This document shows, one piece after another, positions 9,220-17,752 of a stretch of 64,000 nucleotides of DNA. Position 1 is the stretch's first letter, and the number at the start of each line of letters is the position of its first letter. A program made the translations under genes and the position numbers. The DNA comes from Microbacterium sp. W4I20 (GTDB taxonomy: Bacteria > Actinomycetota > Actinomycetes > Actinomycetales > Microbacteriaceae), in contig NZ_JAUSYB010000001.1 in NCBI RefSeq assembly GCF_030816505.1, positions 3,472,001 through 3,536,000 on the forward strand, read 5' to 3'. Below the pieces are notes generated by a model that did no database searches, was not told the origin of the DNA, and saw only the letters and a program-made list of their open reading frames with translations.

Positions 9220-9274
9220 GCGATCGCGAGCGCGGTCTTTCTGGCTTCTGAAACACTTGCGCGCTCGCGATCGC
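9220..9274. terminator. Perfect 15-bp inverted repeat between convergent genes
   Basis: Arms GCGATCGCGAGCGCG (9220-9234) and CGCGCTCGCGATCGC (9260-9274) pair perfectly around a 25-nt loop. A second, shorter hairpin (CGGATGCC/GGCATCCG, 9285-9310) follows. Both lie in the 291-bp gap between the kinase and the convergent GntR gene and probably act as a bidirectional terminator. I see no supported gene in 9063-9353. Confidence 0.6.
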
Positions 9275-9353
9275 CTTCTGGATCCGGATGCCCCTTTCGA
9301 TCGGCATCCGTCGACACAGCCGGCTCGGCAGCCTTCGGCGCAGCAGCTCGGCG

Positions 9354-10097
9354 CTATCCGCCCACGGCTCGCATGTAGTGGCCTTCGGTCGAGATCCCCG
9401 ATGCAGCGACGGTGAAGCGCACGACCTCGCTGAGGTACCGATCCTCCGATGCCTCGAAGATGAGCCCTTCCGCGTCGCGCGATGTGCGGGTGAGTCGCAG
9501 GATCGGCGTGCCCCGGGGCACCTGCAGCAGTGCAGCGTCCTGCTCGTCCGCTGCCACCGCGTCGATCACATGCTGCAGGCTGACGATGGGGTGCCCCACC
9601 GCGGCGAGATGTTCGGTGATCGAGACCTCGTCGAGGTCGACGTCGAACAGCTTCCGTCCCACGACCTCCGTGTATCTCAGACGCTCCAGCATGGTCGGCC
9701 GGCCGTCGAGCAATCGCAGGCGCACCACGCTGACGATGGTGTCGTCGGGCCCGACACCCAGCGCCGCCGCCATGTCTCCGGCCCGACGCAGGCTCAGCTC
9801 CTGCGTCTGGGCTCCGGGCGCGACGCCGAGATCCCGCGCCCAACGCGTGAAGGGCACCGAGACGTCGACCGCCTGATTGGCCTTCCGCGCCACCACGCGA
9901 GCCGGCCTGCCTCTGCTCGTCTCGATGAGACCTTCGGCGCGCAAGGCGGCCAGCGCATTCCGGATCGGGCCTCGCGAGGTGCGCCACCGCTCGGCGAGCT
10001 CCGCTTCGGTGGGAACGTCATCGCCGGGGCGCAGGGCGCCGCGTGCGATCTGGTCGCGGAGGTCGTCCGCGATCTGGGTGTACACAGCTTCGGCCAC
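9354..10097 (-). CDS. GntR-family (HutC/UTRA) transcriptional regulator of the phosphonate operon
   Basis: 247 residues. An N-terminal winged helix (VYTQIADDLRDQIARGALRPGDDVPTE in part; LAERWRTSRGPIRNALAALRAEGLIE) precedes a UTRA ligand-binding domain from about residue 80 on. Start is GTG 10097; a TAATGT -10 box ends 7 bases upstream, so the mRNA is probably leaderless. It is divergent from the binding-protein/transport/catabolic operon. Regulators of this class often control aminoethylphosphonate uptake and breakdown, so the ligand is probably the phosphonate or its metabolite. The perfect palindrome at 10211-10230 is its likeliest operator. Confidence 0.9.
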   Translation of the reverse strand: MAEAVYTQIADDLRDQIARGALRPGDDVPTEAELAERWRTSRGPIRNALAALRAEGLIETSRGRPARVVARKANQAVDVSVPFTRWARDLGVAPGAQTQELSLRRAGDMAAALGVGPDDTIVSVVRLRLLDGRPTMLERLRYTEVVGRKLFDVDLDEVSITEHLAAVGHPIVSLQHVIDAVAADEQDAALLQVPRGTPILRLTRTSRDAEGLIFEASEDRYLSEVVRFTVAASGISTEGHYMRAVGG

Positions 10098-10103
10098 ATA
10101 GGT

Positions 10104-10109
10104 ACATTA
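10104..10109 (-). promoter_or_regulatory. -10 box (TAATGT) of the leaderless gntR gene
   Basis: On the minus strand TAATGT is followed by ACCTAT and then the GTG start. The 6-nt gap matches the spacing seen before six other genes here. No Shine-Dalgarno is present. Confidence 0.5.
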
Positions 10110-10199
10110 CTTGATCACACGTTGTCGGCGGATCGCGTTCCCACAGAGTTCACTCAGGCGAATCGCGGGTAAACGACCGCTGAACTCTTTCAAGTTAGG

Positions 10200-10230
10200 T
10201 ATATATCTCGGACTCTCGCATGCGAGAGTC
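10200..10230 (+). promoter_or_regulatory. Phosphonate operon promoter with 20-bp perfect palindromic operator
   Basis: A TATATAT -10 box (10200-10206) lies in an AT-rich patch. The perfect palindrome GACTCTCGCATGCGAGAGTC (10211-10230) starts 4 nt after it, about where transcription begins. A repressor bound there would block initiation. The palindrome would also fold as a hairpin at the mRNA 5' end. The adjacent GntR regulator is the likely partner. The lipoprotein gene starts 37 nt further on, after GAAAGG. Confidence 0.65.
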
Positions 10231-10267
10231 GTCCGTGGATCACCCCTCCCACCCTTGAAAGGTCCTC

Positions 10268-11198
10268 ATGAAGCTTCGCGCTCTTCCCGCCCTCGCCGGC
10301 GTCGCGCTTCTCGCGCTCGGTCTCGCCGCCTGTTCCGGCGCGGCCGACGCCACCTCCACTCCTGGTGCCGACGAGTCGTCGACCACCGGCGGTTTCGCGG
10401 TCGACGAGAACACCCTCGTGTTCGGCGTCGTGCCCGACTCGGTCGACACCGAGACCAACTACCAGCCGTTGATGGACTACATCGCAGACCTCACCGGCAA
10501 AGACCGTCGAGTACCACGAGTCCACCGACTACGCCGCTCTCATCGAGGCCGCCGTCGCCGGCAAGGTCGACGTCGCCTCGTTCTCCGGCTTCACCTATGT
10601 GACGGCCACCAACAACGGCGCGAAGCTGACCCCGATCTCCTCCATCGTCACCGACGAGGGCCAGGAGCCGGGCTACTACTCGCAGGCGATCGTCCCGAAG
10701 GACAGCGACATCTCGAGCATCGCCGACTTCAAGGGCAAGAAGGTCTGCTTCGTCGACCCGTCGTCGACCTCGGGCTACCTCTTCCCGTCGTACAACCTGC
10801 TCGAGGCGGGCATCGACCCGAAGACCGACATCACCCCTGTCTTCGCCGGCAAGCACGACGTCAGCGTGCAGAAGACCGGTGAAGGCGTCGAGTGCGAGGT
10901 CGGGTTCGCCGAGGACTCCGAGGTCGAGAAGTCGGATGCCGTGAAGGTCATCGACGAGACGATGGTGCCCGGGGCTCCGCTGGTGTTCTCCTCCAGCCTC
11001 CCCGAAGAGGTCTCCCAGAAGCTGATCGACGGCCTCGCGGAGATCACGATCGACGACATCATCGCAGCCGGCATCGACAGCGCCGACTCCGACGCCTTCC
11101 GCAGCGTCTTCTACGCCACGAAGCCGGTCGACGACGCGTACTACGACGTCATCCGCGACATCTGCAAGGAGACCGAAGCCGAGCAGTGCCAGGGCTGA
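10268..11198 (+). pseudogene. phnD: PhnD-type phosphonate-binding lipoprotein, one-base frameshift
   Basis: About 309 residues if repaired. The start is a lipoprotein signal (MKLRALPALAGVALLALGLA then lipobox AACSG), and the first frame reads to DLTGK. A surplus A in the AAA at 10499-10501 shifts the frame. Reading one base less gives LTGKTVEYHESTDYAALIEAAVAGKVDVASFSGFTYV in pieces, then the rest of a PhnD/TauT-like periplasmic-binding fold to 11198 (GQEPGYYSQAIV, VCFVDPSSTSGYLFP, CKETEAEQCQG). It would capture phosphonate for the ABC transporter encoded next. Conservation after the shift suggests recent mutation or sequence error rather than old decay. Confidence 0.88.
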
Positions 11199-11210
11199 CA
11201 CCCTGACCCT

Positions 11211-11258
11211 CCCGTCGACAGGCTCAGTGACCCATCAGGGTCGCTGAGCCTGTCGGGG
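11211..11258 (+). terminator. Long inverted pair of dispersed repeat A between binding-protein and ATPase genes
   Basis: CCCGTCGACAGGCTCAGTG... and its near-perfect complement form a stem of about 21 bp with an ATCA loop. Each arm is a copy of the dispersed repeat, here head to head. It lies between a binding-protein gene and its transporter genes, so it may terminate partly or stabilise the upstream mRNA 3' end, giving more binding protein than membrane components. Confidence 0.6.
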
Positions 11259-11303
11259 ATCACCTCCTCACCGTGCTCGACCACTGATCTTCCAGGAGAA
11301 ACC

Positions 11304-12131
11304 ATGAACCCGGCATCCGATGCCCTCATCCGCCTGCAGGGCGTGACGAAGACCTTCGGGTCGACCACGGCGCTGAAGGATGCCTCGCTCGAGGTCTCCC
11401 GCGGCGAGATCGTCGTGCTGCTGGGCCTGAGCGGCTCCGGCAAGTCCACGCTGCTGCGCCACCTCGACGGCCTCGAGCTGCCGACCGCCGGCTCCGTCGA
11501 GGTGCTCGGACAGCAGGTGCCCGCGCTGAAGGGACGGGCGCTGCGCGACCTGCGCAGCCGCGTCGGCTTCATCTTCCAGCAGTTCGAGCTCGTCCCGTCG
11601 CTCACGGTGCTCGAGAACGTTCTGACCGGGTCGCTCTCGGGTGTTCGCGGGCCGCGCCTCGGCCTGTGGGGCTATTCGAAGGCCTCGAAACTCACCGCCC
11701 TCGGTCACCTCGACCGCGTCGGACTGCTCGACCGCGCCTACCAGCGCAGCGACACCCTCTCCGGCGGACAGCAGCAGCGCGTCGCCATCGCCCGAGCCCT
11801 GATGCAGAAGCCCGACATCCTGCTCGCCGATGAACCGGTGGCCTCCCTCGACCCGGAGTCGAGCGACCAGGTGATGGCGCTGATCCGCGAGATCGCCGCC
11901 GACGAGGGACTCACCGTCGTGTGCAGCCTGCACCAGGTCGACCTCGCGATCAGCTGGGCCGACCGCATCGTGGGCTTGCGCCACGGCGAGATCGTGCTCG
12001 ACACTCCCACCACCGACCTCACCAAGGCCGAGGTCATGGAGATCTACGGGCGGGTCGCCACGACGACCGCCGAGATCGCCGCTGTCACCATGGAGCTCGC
12101 GGAGGCCGCGACGCAGGTGGCGGCGTCATGA
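11304..12131 (+). CDS. phnC: PhnC-type phosphonate ABC transporter ATPase
   Basis: 275 residues with a complete nucleotide-binding domain: Walker A GLSGSGKST, Q-loop FIFQQFELVPSLTVLENV, signature LSGGQQQR, Walker B ILLADEPVASLD, and switch His in VCSLHQVD. The long Q-loop to signature spacing with GYSKASKLTAL resembles PhnC. It energises phosphonate uptake through the fused permease that follows, whose ATG overlaps this stop by four bases (ATGA). Probably translationally coupled. Confidence 0.93.
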   Translation: MNPASDALIRLQGVTKTFGSTTALKDASLEVSRGEIVVLLGLSGSGKSTLLRHLDGLELPTAGSVEVLGQQVPALKGRALRDLRSRVGFIFQQFELVPSLTVLENVLTGSLSGVRGPRLGLWGYSKASKLTALGHLDRVGLLDRAYQRSDTLSGGQQQRVAIARALMQKPDILLADEPVASLDPESSDQVMALIREIAADEGLTVVCSLHQVDLAISWADRIVGLRHGEIVLDTPTTDLTKAEVMEIYGRVATTTAEIAAVTMELAEAATQVAAS

Positions 12132-13930
12132 CGGTGCTCCGCCCTTCGACGAGCTCAGGGACCCGGGGAGGCGGCTCAGGGACCCGGGGGAGCGGCCCTT
12201 CGACAGGCTCAGGGACCCAGGGTTCGGGCTCAGGGCCCCAGAAGGGCGTCGCCGATCGCGCGCCGCGGCGTCCGATCTCCCCGGAGCGCATCGCGGCATC
12301 GCTGACCCTGCTCGCCCTGCTCGTCGTCGGTGTTCTCGCCGTCAACGAGGTCGGCATCTCGATCCCGGCGATGGTGCAGAGCTGGGGCAACGCCGAGAAC
12401 TTCATGGCCCGCGTCGGCGGGCTGTCGTTCCCCGAACCCGGTGACCTCGTCTGGCTGATCGCACTGACGGTCGGCCTCGTGCTCGTCGGCACGCTCCTCG
12501 CCGCTGTGCTCTCGGTGCCGATCGCGTACCTTGCTGCCTCCAACACCTCACCGGGCAACGGGTGGCGCGCAGCCGCCCGCTTCATCGGCGTACTCACCCG
12601 CGCCCTGCCCGACGTCGTCCTCGCCATGGCCTTCGTGCTGATGTTCTCGCTCGGAACACTCCCCGGCATCCTCGCCATCGGCATCCACTCGATCGGCATG
12701 ATCTCGAAGATGTTCGCCGACGCCATCGAGCAGGTCGACGAGGGACCGCGTCTGGCGATCCGCGCCGCCGGCGGCTCGAAGATGCAGGAGTTCACATCCG
12801 GCATCCTTCCGCAGGTGCTGCCGAGCTGGGTCGCCACGGTGCTGCACCGCAACGACATCAACCTGCGCGGCAGCGTGGTGCTCGGCTACGTCGGCGTCGC
12901 CGGTCTCGGCCTCGAGATGTCGTACGCCTTCAAGGCGCTCAACTACGGCAAGGGCCTCGGCATCGCCCTGGTCATCTTCATCCTCTGCGTCGTGATGGAG
13001 ATCGTCTCCAGCATGGTGCGCGGCGCGATGCTCGGGCAGCAGAAGCAGACGCGCTCGTGGATCGATCGCATCCTCCATCCCCGAATGCGCAAGAGGGCGG
13101 CCGCCGCCCCGCTCGCACGCCCGGATTGGGCAGCCAGCCCGCAGACCGCTGTCCGCCGCCCGTGGACCGCGCAGCGCGTGCGTCATCTGATCGCCGGCAT
13201 CGTGGCCGTGGTCATCGTGATGGGCAGCGTCGTCGTCAGCCAGATCAACTGGATGGACTTCTTCACGTTCTGGGCCAAGCTGCCCGAGGTCGCCGCGAAG
13301 TTCTGGCCGCCGTCGTTCGGCAGCTACGACGCCAGCGCGATGTTCGAGGCGATGCGCGACACCGTCGCGATCGCCTTGGCCGCCACCGTGCTCACCCTGC
13401 TGCCGTCGATCGTGCTCGGCTCGCTCGCGGCGCGCAACGTCGCGCCCGGCTCGGCCGCGCGAGGCACCGCGAGGTTCCTGCTGGTCGGCATCCGCGGCAT
13501 CCCCGAGCTGATCCTCGCGATCGTGCTCGTCGTGATCACCGGACTCGGCCCGCAGGCCGGCGTCATCGCGCTCGCGATCGGCGGCATCGGCCTGCTCGGC
13601 AAGCTCATCGCCGACTCCTTCGAAGAGGTCGACGGCGGACCGGAGCGGGCACTGCGGGCCGTGGGCGCCACGCGCCTGCAGACCTACGCGTCGGCCACCG
13701 TCCCGCAGGGGATGCAGGCGCTGATCGGCCACAGCTTCTACATGCTCGACACGAACATCCGCGCGGCGACGATCCTCGGCATCGTCGGCGGCGGGGGAGT
13801 CGGGTACTACCTGCTCAACGCCAGTCAGGGCTCGCGGTACGAGACCGTCACGGCGATCGTCCTCATGATCCTGGTCACCGTGCTCGTCGTCGAAGGACTG
13901 GCGATGTGGATGCGGAAGGTGTTCCGATGA
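12128..13930 (+). CDS. phnE: Fused PhnE-PhnE phosphonate ABC transporter permease
   Basis: 600 residues with two complete MetI-type permease domains, about residues 95-290 and 410-590, each carrying an EAA-type loop (EQVDEGPRLAIRAAGGS; EEVDGGPERALRAVGAT). The usual PhnE homodimer or pair is thus one polypeptide. The first ~45 residues are an odd low-complexity tail (STSSGTRG, STGSGTQGSGSG) translated from four in-frame copies of the dispersed repeat. That tail looks recently acquired and is probably cytoplasmic and unimportant for transport. ATGA overlaps join it to the ATPase gene before and the oxidoreductase gene after. Confidence 0.92.
   Translation: MTVLRPSTSSGTRGGGSGTRGSGPSTGSGTQGSGSGPQKGVADRAPRRPISPERIAASLTLLALLVVGVLAVNEVGISIPAMVQSWGNAENFMARVGGLSFPEPGDLVWLIALTVGLVLVGTLLAAVLSVPIAYLAASNTSPGNGWRAAARFIGVLTRALPDVVLAMAFVLMFSLGTLPGILAIGIHSIGMISKMFADAIEQVDEGPRLAIRAAGGSKMQEFTSGILPQVLPSWVATVLHRNDINLRGSVVLGYVGVAGLGLEMSYAFKALNYGKGLGIALVIFILCVVMEIVSSMVRGAMLGQQKQTRSWIDRILHPRMRKRAAAAPLARPDWAASPQTAVRRPWTAQRVRHLIAGIVAVVIVMGSVVVSQINWMDFFTFWAKLPEVAAKFWPPSFGSYDASAMFEAMRDTVAIALAATVLTLLPSIVLGSLAARNVAPGSAARGTARFLLVGIRGIPELILAIVLVVITGLGPQAGVIALAIGGIGLLGKLIADSFEEVDGGPERALRAVGATRLQTYASATVPQGMQALIGHSFYMLDTNIRAATILGIVGGGGVGYYLLNASQGSRYETVTAIVLMILVTVLVVEGLAMWMRKVFR
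12142..12240. repeat. Cluster of dispersed repeat A inside the permease gene
   Basis: Copies at 12142-12164 (GACGAGCTC variant), 12174-12186 (half), 12196-12218 (canonical CCCTTCGACAGGCTCAGGG) and 12219-12240 (degenerate). All are read in frame, giving S-T-G-S-G-T-like peptides at the permease N-terminus. Local amplification of one repeat is the simplest origin. Confidence 0.8.
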
Positions 13931-15066
13931 ACGGCGCGAACAACGTGGCGGATCTCGTCGTCGTCGGCTCCGGGATCGTCGGGCTCGGCGCCGCCTATGC
14001 GGCGGTCCGTCGCGGACTGCGCGTGATCGTCGTCGATCGGACCGATGCGCCCACCGGTGCCACCATCCGCAACTTCGGCCACCTCTGCATCGGCGCCCAG
14101 GGCGGCGAGGCCCGGCGGTATGCCGACGTCTCGCGGGAGCTGTGGCTGCGGCTGTCCCACGACGCCGGCTTCTGGCTACGCGAGTCGGGCACCCTGGTCG
14201 CCGCCCGCCACACCGACGAGCTGGCCGTGCTCGCAGCGGCCGCGCGCGACGGCGGCATCCGGATGCTGGATGTCGACGAACTTCTGCGCCTCGCCCCGCT
14301 GCGGCGCGAGGGACTCGTCGGCGGCGCGCACATCGCGACCGACCTGCAGACGGATCCGCGCACCGCGGCATCCGCCATCGTCCGCCACCTCGCCGAGCTG
14401 GGGGTCGAGTTCCGGTTCCGCACCGCCGTCACCGCCCTCGGCGCGGGACGCGTCGAGACCACCCGCGGGACTCTCCGCTGCGAGAACGTCGTCGTCGCCG
14501 TGAACCACGACATCGATCAGCTGCTGCCCGAGGTCGCCGAACGGCACGGCATCATCCGCTGCACGCTCGACATGATGCGCGCGGCCGTGACGCTCCGGCA
14601 TCCGCTGGCCGCCCCGCTCCTCACCGGCTGGTCGCTGGTGCGGTACGGGCGCTTCGCCGACGGGCCGGAGGCCACTGCTCTGCGCGAACGTCTGCACGCC
14701 GAGCGCCCCGATCTCGCGGCCCTGGATCTCAACCAGATGTACACGCAGCTGCCCGACGGCACGCTCATCATCGGCGACTCCCACGCGACCGCGCCGACGC
14801 CGGCGCCGTTCCAACCGGAGGCCGCGTTCGCCGCGTTCCTCGCCGAGGCCGAGGCGCTGTTCGACATGCCGACTCCTCGCGTGCTCGAGCGCTGGCAGGG
14901 CGTCTACGCCAAGGGGCCGCACGAGTTCCTCATCGAACGGGGCGATGAGGGCGCGCTGGTGCTCGCCGCGACCACCGGCATCGGAATGACCACGGGTCTG
15001 GGGCTCGCCGAAGAGAATCTCACCGCCGCCTTCGGGTGGGCACCCGCACTGGAAGGAACATCATGA
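13927..15066 (+). CDS. FAD-dependent oxidoreductase of phosphonate catabolism (TIGR03364/HpnW type)
   Basis: 379 residues of the DAO/glycine-oxidase superfamily. The N-terminal dinucleotide fold has LVVVGSGIVGLGAAYAAVRR then VVDR; NFGHLCIGAQGGEARRYAD and a C-terminal TTGIGMTTGLGLAEENL mark the flavin site. Position between phosphonate transporter genes and a phosphonatase-like hydrolase identifies the HpnW-type family. Family members oxidise 2-aminoethylphosphonate or its N-methyl forms to phosphonoacetaldehyde; which substrate applies here is inferred. It overlaps both neighbours by four bases (ATGA), so stoichiometric expression is likely. Confidence 0.85.
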   Translation: MNGANNVADLVVVGSGIVGLGAAYAAVRRGLRVIVVDRTDAPTGATIRNFGHLCIGAQGGEARRYADVSRELWLRLSHDAGFWLRESGTLVAARHTDELAVLAAAARDGGIRMLDVDELLRLAPLRREGLVGGAHIATDLQTDPRTAASAIVRHLAELGVEFRFRTAVTALGAGRVETTRGTLRCENVVVAVNHDIDQLLPEVAERHGIIRCTLDMMRAAVTLRHPLAAPLLTGWSLVRYGRFADGPEATALRERLHAERPDLAALDLNQMYTQLPDGTLIIGDSHATAPTPAPFQPEAAFAAFLAEAEALFDMPTPRVLERWQGVYAKGPHEFLIERGDEGALVLAATTGIGMTTGLGLAEENLTAAFGWAPALEGTS

Positions 15067-15782
15067 CCACCACCCCGCACACTCCGCTCGAGCTCATCGT
15101 GCTCGACATGGCCGGAACCACGGTCCTCGACGACGGCGTCGTGGAAGAGGCGTTCCACCGCGCCGCAGTGCGCACCGGCGTCGCCGAGCGGATGCCGTGG
15201 GCCGACGCCCTCGACCACGTGCGCGTGACGATGGGGCAGTCCAAGATCGACGTGTTCACGCATCTCGCCGACGGCGACGTCGCTCTGGCGGAGCGCGCCA
15301 CCGCCGCCTTCGAAGGCGCCTACGCCGAGATCGTCGCCGAGCAGGGCGTGACGGAGATCCCCGGCGCGGCCGACGCGATCCAGGGATTGAAGGATGCCGG
15401 CCTCACCGTCGTGCTGACCACCGGCTTCGCCCCGGTCACGCGCGACGCCCTGATCGAGGGACTCGGCTGGCAGGGGCTCATCGACCTCGCTCTCTCGCCG
15501 ATCGACGCCGGCCGCGGACGCCCCGCACCCGACCTCGTGCTCACCGCGCTGCTGCGCACGCAGAGCTCATCGGTCGCGGCCGTGGCGGTTGCCGGCGACA
15601 CCGTCAGCGACGTCGAGTCCGGGCGCAGGGCCGGTGCCGGTTTCGTGGCCGGCGTGCTCACCGGCGCCCACGATCGCGCGGCCCTTGAGGGCGCCGGAGC
15701 CGATGTCGTGCTCGACGACGTCTCCGCACTCCGCGACACCCTCGCCGCCCGCGGTCTGCTCCGCGCCGTCCCGACCTCCTGA
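15063..15782 (+). CDS. Phosphonatase-like HAD hydrolase (TIGR03351 type)
   Basis: 239 residues of the HAD superfamily. Motif I is LDMAGTTV with the nucleophile Asp, motif II VVLTTGF, then GRGRPAPDLV and the metal-binding VAGDTVSDVESGRRAGAG. The MAGTT and GRPAPDL signatures fit the phosphonatase-like subfamily. It would hydrolyse the C-P bond of phosphonoacetaldehyde or a close relative, giving an aldehyde and phosphate. Classical PhnX uses a Schiff-base lysine in its cap; I cannot confidently assign one here, so the chemistry may differ. ATGA overlap with the oxidoreductase gene. Confidence 0.88.
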   Translation: MTTTPHTPLELIVLDMAGTTVLDDGVVEEAFHRAAVRTGVAERMPWADALDHVRVTMGQSKIDVFTHLADGDVALAERATAAFEGAYAEIVAEQGVTEIPGAADAIQGLKDAGLTVVLTTGFAPVTRDALIEGLGWQGLIDLALSPIDAGRGRPAPDLVLTALLRTQSSSVAAVAVAGDTVSDVESGRRAGAGFVAGVLTGAHDRAALEGAGADVVLDDVSALRDTLAARGLLRAVPTS

Positions 15783-15796
15783 GACGGCGGCGCGAC

Positions 15797-16885
15797 ATGG
15801 GCACCCTGCTGATCCGTCCCCCCGGCCATCGGAGGGATATCGCGCTGCGCCCTGCCGCCACGGCCATGGTGTGGGTGGGCGAGGGGCATCCGCACGAGAC
15901 GATCGCCGTACCGGGTGTCGCGCTCGCCGACGGCGACGTGCTGGTCGCGGTCGAGATGTCGACCATCTGCGGCTCCGACGTGCACACCGTGCAGGGTCGC
16001 CGCTCGGCCCCGACCCCGTTGGTGCTCGGTCACGAGAGCGTCGGGCGCGTGATCGCGACCGGCGACGCCGGAGCGACCGCGGTCGACGGTGCTCCGCTGC
16101 GCATCGGCGACCGCGTGGTGTGGTCGGTCACGATCTCGTGCAGGAGCTGCGACCGCTGCCTGCAGGGCCTGTCTCAGAAGTGCCGCACGCTCGGCAAGTA
16201 CGGTCACGACCGCGTCGGCGTGCACGGCGACCTCACCGGGGCGTTCGCGTCGCACGTGCAGCTCCGCGACGGAACAGCGATCGTGCGGGTGCCGGAGGCG
16301 CTGTCCGCGGCCGTTCTCGCACCGGCATCCTGCGCGACCGCCACCGCCTGGGCGGCCGTCGCGCGAGCCGGCCGCGACCGCGATCTCGACGGCTCCGCCA
16401 TGCGCATCCACGGGGCGGGACTCGTGGGACTCTCGGCCGCGGCGATCGCCGTCGAGCACGGCGCGACCGTCGAGGTGCTCGACCCGAACCCCGGCCGCCG
16501 GGCGCTCGCCGCGCGCTTCGGCGCCGGCCCACTCGACCGCGAGCCCGACGTGGTCATCGAGGCTTCCGGGCATGCTGTCGCCGAGGCCCTGGAGGGCGTC
16601 GCGGTCGGAGGGACCGTCGTGCTCGTGGGCAGCGTGTTCCCGTCGGACCCGGTGCCGCTGGACGCCGAGAGCATCGTTCGGCGGCTGGTGACGGTCGCGG
16701 GAATCCACAACTACACCGGGCAGGAGCTGGCCGACGCGGTGGCGTTCCTCGCGGGGCGCGGCCGGGCCTATCCGTTCGCGGATGCCGTCGGCGCAGTCCG
16801 CCCGCTGCTCGACATCGACGCGGCGCTCGTCGAGGCTGCGGGCCGCGAGGCGCCGTTGCGTGTCGGACTCGTGCCGGGGCGCTGA
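15797..16885 (+). CDS. Zinc-binding dehydrogenase of the phosphonate cluster (TIGR03366-like)
   Basis: 362 residues of the MDR alcohol dehydrogenase family. Catalytic zinc ligands are in MSTICGSDVHT (Cys) and LGHESVG (His-Glu). The structural zinc loop is CRSCDRCLQGLSQKC. The cofactor fold reads GAGLVGLSAAAIAVEHG then VLDPN, suggesting an NAD-type enzyme. It begins 14 bases after the hydrolase stop, last in the operon. The family recurs next to phosphonatase-like genes and probably disposes of the aldehyde product or oxidises a hydroxy-phosphonate; the substrate is unproven. Confidence 0.85.
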   Translation: MGTLLIRPPGHRRDIALRPAATAMVWVGEGHPHETIAVPGVALADGDVLVAVEMSTICGSDVHTVQGRRSAPTPLVLGHESVGRVIATGDAGATAVDGAPLRIGDRVVWSVTISCRSCDRCLQGLSQKCRTLGKYGHDRVGVHGDLTGAFASHVQLRDGTAIVRVPEALSAAVLAPASCATATAWAAVARAGRDRDLDGSAMRIHGAGLVGLSAAAIAVEHGATVEVLDPNPGRRALAARFGAGPLDREPDVVIEASGHAVAEALEGVAVGGTVVLVGSVFPSDPVPLDAESIVRRLVTVAGIHNYTGQELADAVAFLAGRGRAYPFADAVGAVRPLLDIDAALVEAAGREAPLRVGLVPGR

Positions 16886-16921
16886 CGGGCGGAGCCTTCT
16901 CTCGCCTGCGACCCGCTTCGG

Positions 16922-17491
16922 TCAGACGCCGCGGTCGGGCGCCGACTGGGGAGCGTTGGACTGCACGCCCTCGGAGGAGTCCGGCTCCTCCGGCTGCGGC
17001 TCGTCGGCGGACTCGGGCGATTCGCCCGCGTCGTAGTCCGGGCGGGAGGGCTGGAGCGGCTGATCGGAGTACTCGCCGCCCTTGCGTCCGCCGAAGGGCC
17101 GGCCGTGATCGGCGAACTCCTCGCGGGCGAAGACGAGAGTCCACGGACCGGCGGTGAACCGCGCACCCGTCCGCAGCGTCTCGGTGTCCTCGCCGGGGTG
17201 CGTGGCATCCGCGGCCGGATTCGCGTTCATCTCGCCCGCGCCGTGCAGCGTGAGCACGTACTCGTCGCGATCGTCGTGGGTGACCGTCGCATGCACCGGG
17301 TCGGTCTCCGCCAGACGCAGTTCATTTCCCTCGGCGGAGCCGATGCGGACGGTGTCGGCCTCGAGCGGAAACTCCATCCGCTCCCCGTCCCTCGTGATCC
17401 GGAGGAGCGGGTTGCCTGCGCCGTACTCCGCGTGGGTCGTGGTCGGGGTGTTGCCTTCATCGGAGCGGTCGTCGATGTGTCGTGCATTCAT
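16922..17491 (-). CDS. FHA-domain-like protein
   Basis: About 189 residues from the ATG at 17491, which has GAGGAGG nine bases upstream; an in-frame ATG 57 bases earlier would add a less natural leader. Residues about 30-125 form an FHA-like sandwich (FPLEADTVRIGSAEGNELRL ... GARFTAGPWTLVFAREEF). The Ser/Asn ligand residues of canonical phosphothreonine-binding FHA loops are not obvious. The tail is acidic and proline-rich, likely disordered. It is convergent with the phosphonate operon. Role unknown; possible Ser/Thr-kinase adaptor. Confidence 0.65.
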   Translation of the reverse strand: MNARHIDDRSDEGNTPTTTHAEYGAGNPLLRITRDGERMEFPLEADTVRIGSAEGNELRLAETDPVHATVTHDDRDEYVLTLHGAGEMNANPAADATHPGEDTETLRTGARFTAGPWTLVFAREEFADHGRPFGGRKGGEYSDQPLQPSRPDYDAGESPESADEPQPEEPDSSEGVQSNAPQSAPDRGV

Positions 17492-17752
17492 GGCGGATGC
17501 CCTCCTCGGAGTCGGGATCACCAGGCTAAGGGATCGGAGCGCTCGCATCGAAGGGGGTTGACTTCACTCGGCGCCGGCAGCCGCTTCCGCCCGCGCCACG
17601 ACGCCCCACGAAGCCGTCGTGTATGAGTCGGGAGATGTCCCTCGCGATAGAGTGGAGCCCGGCCGTGGTGCAGGATGCCCGGAGGCCATACGCTACGCAG
17701 ACGGGACGAATCCGACGCCGCGTCGGACCCCCGATTTTCGAACGAGGGAAAC

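Noticed and set aside
9026..9307. 93-codon minus-strand frame after the kinase gene
   Set aside because: Overlaps the kinase 3' end and the perfect hairpin at 9220-9274, and has no ribosome site or recognisable domain.
11921..12127. Upstream in-frame extension of the permease gene
   Set aside because: It overlaps the ATPase gene's coding region; the ATGA start at 12128 fits translational coupling.
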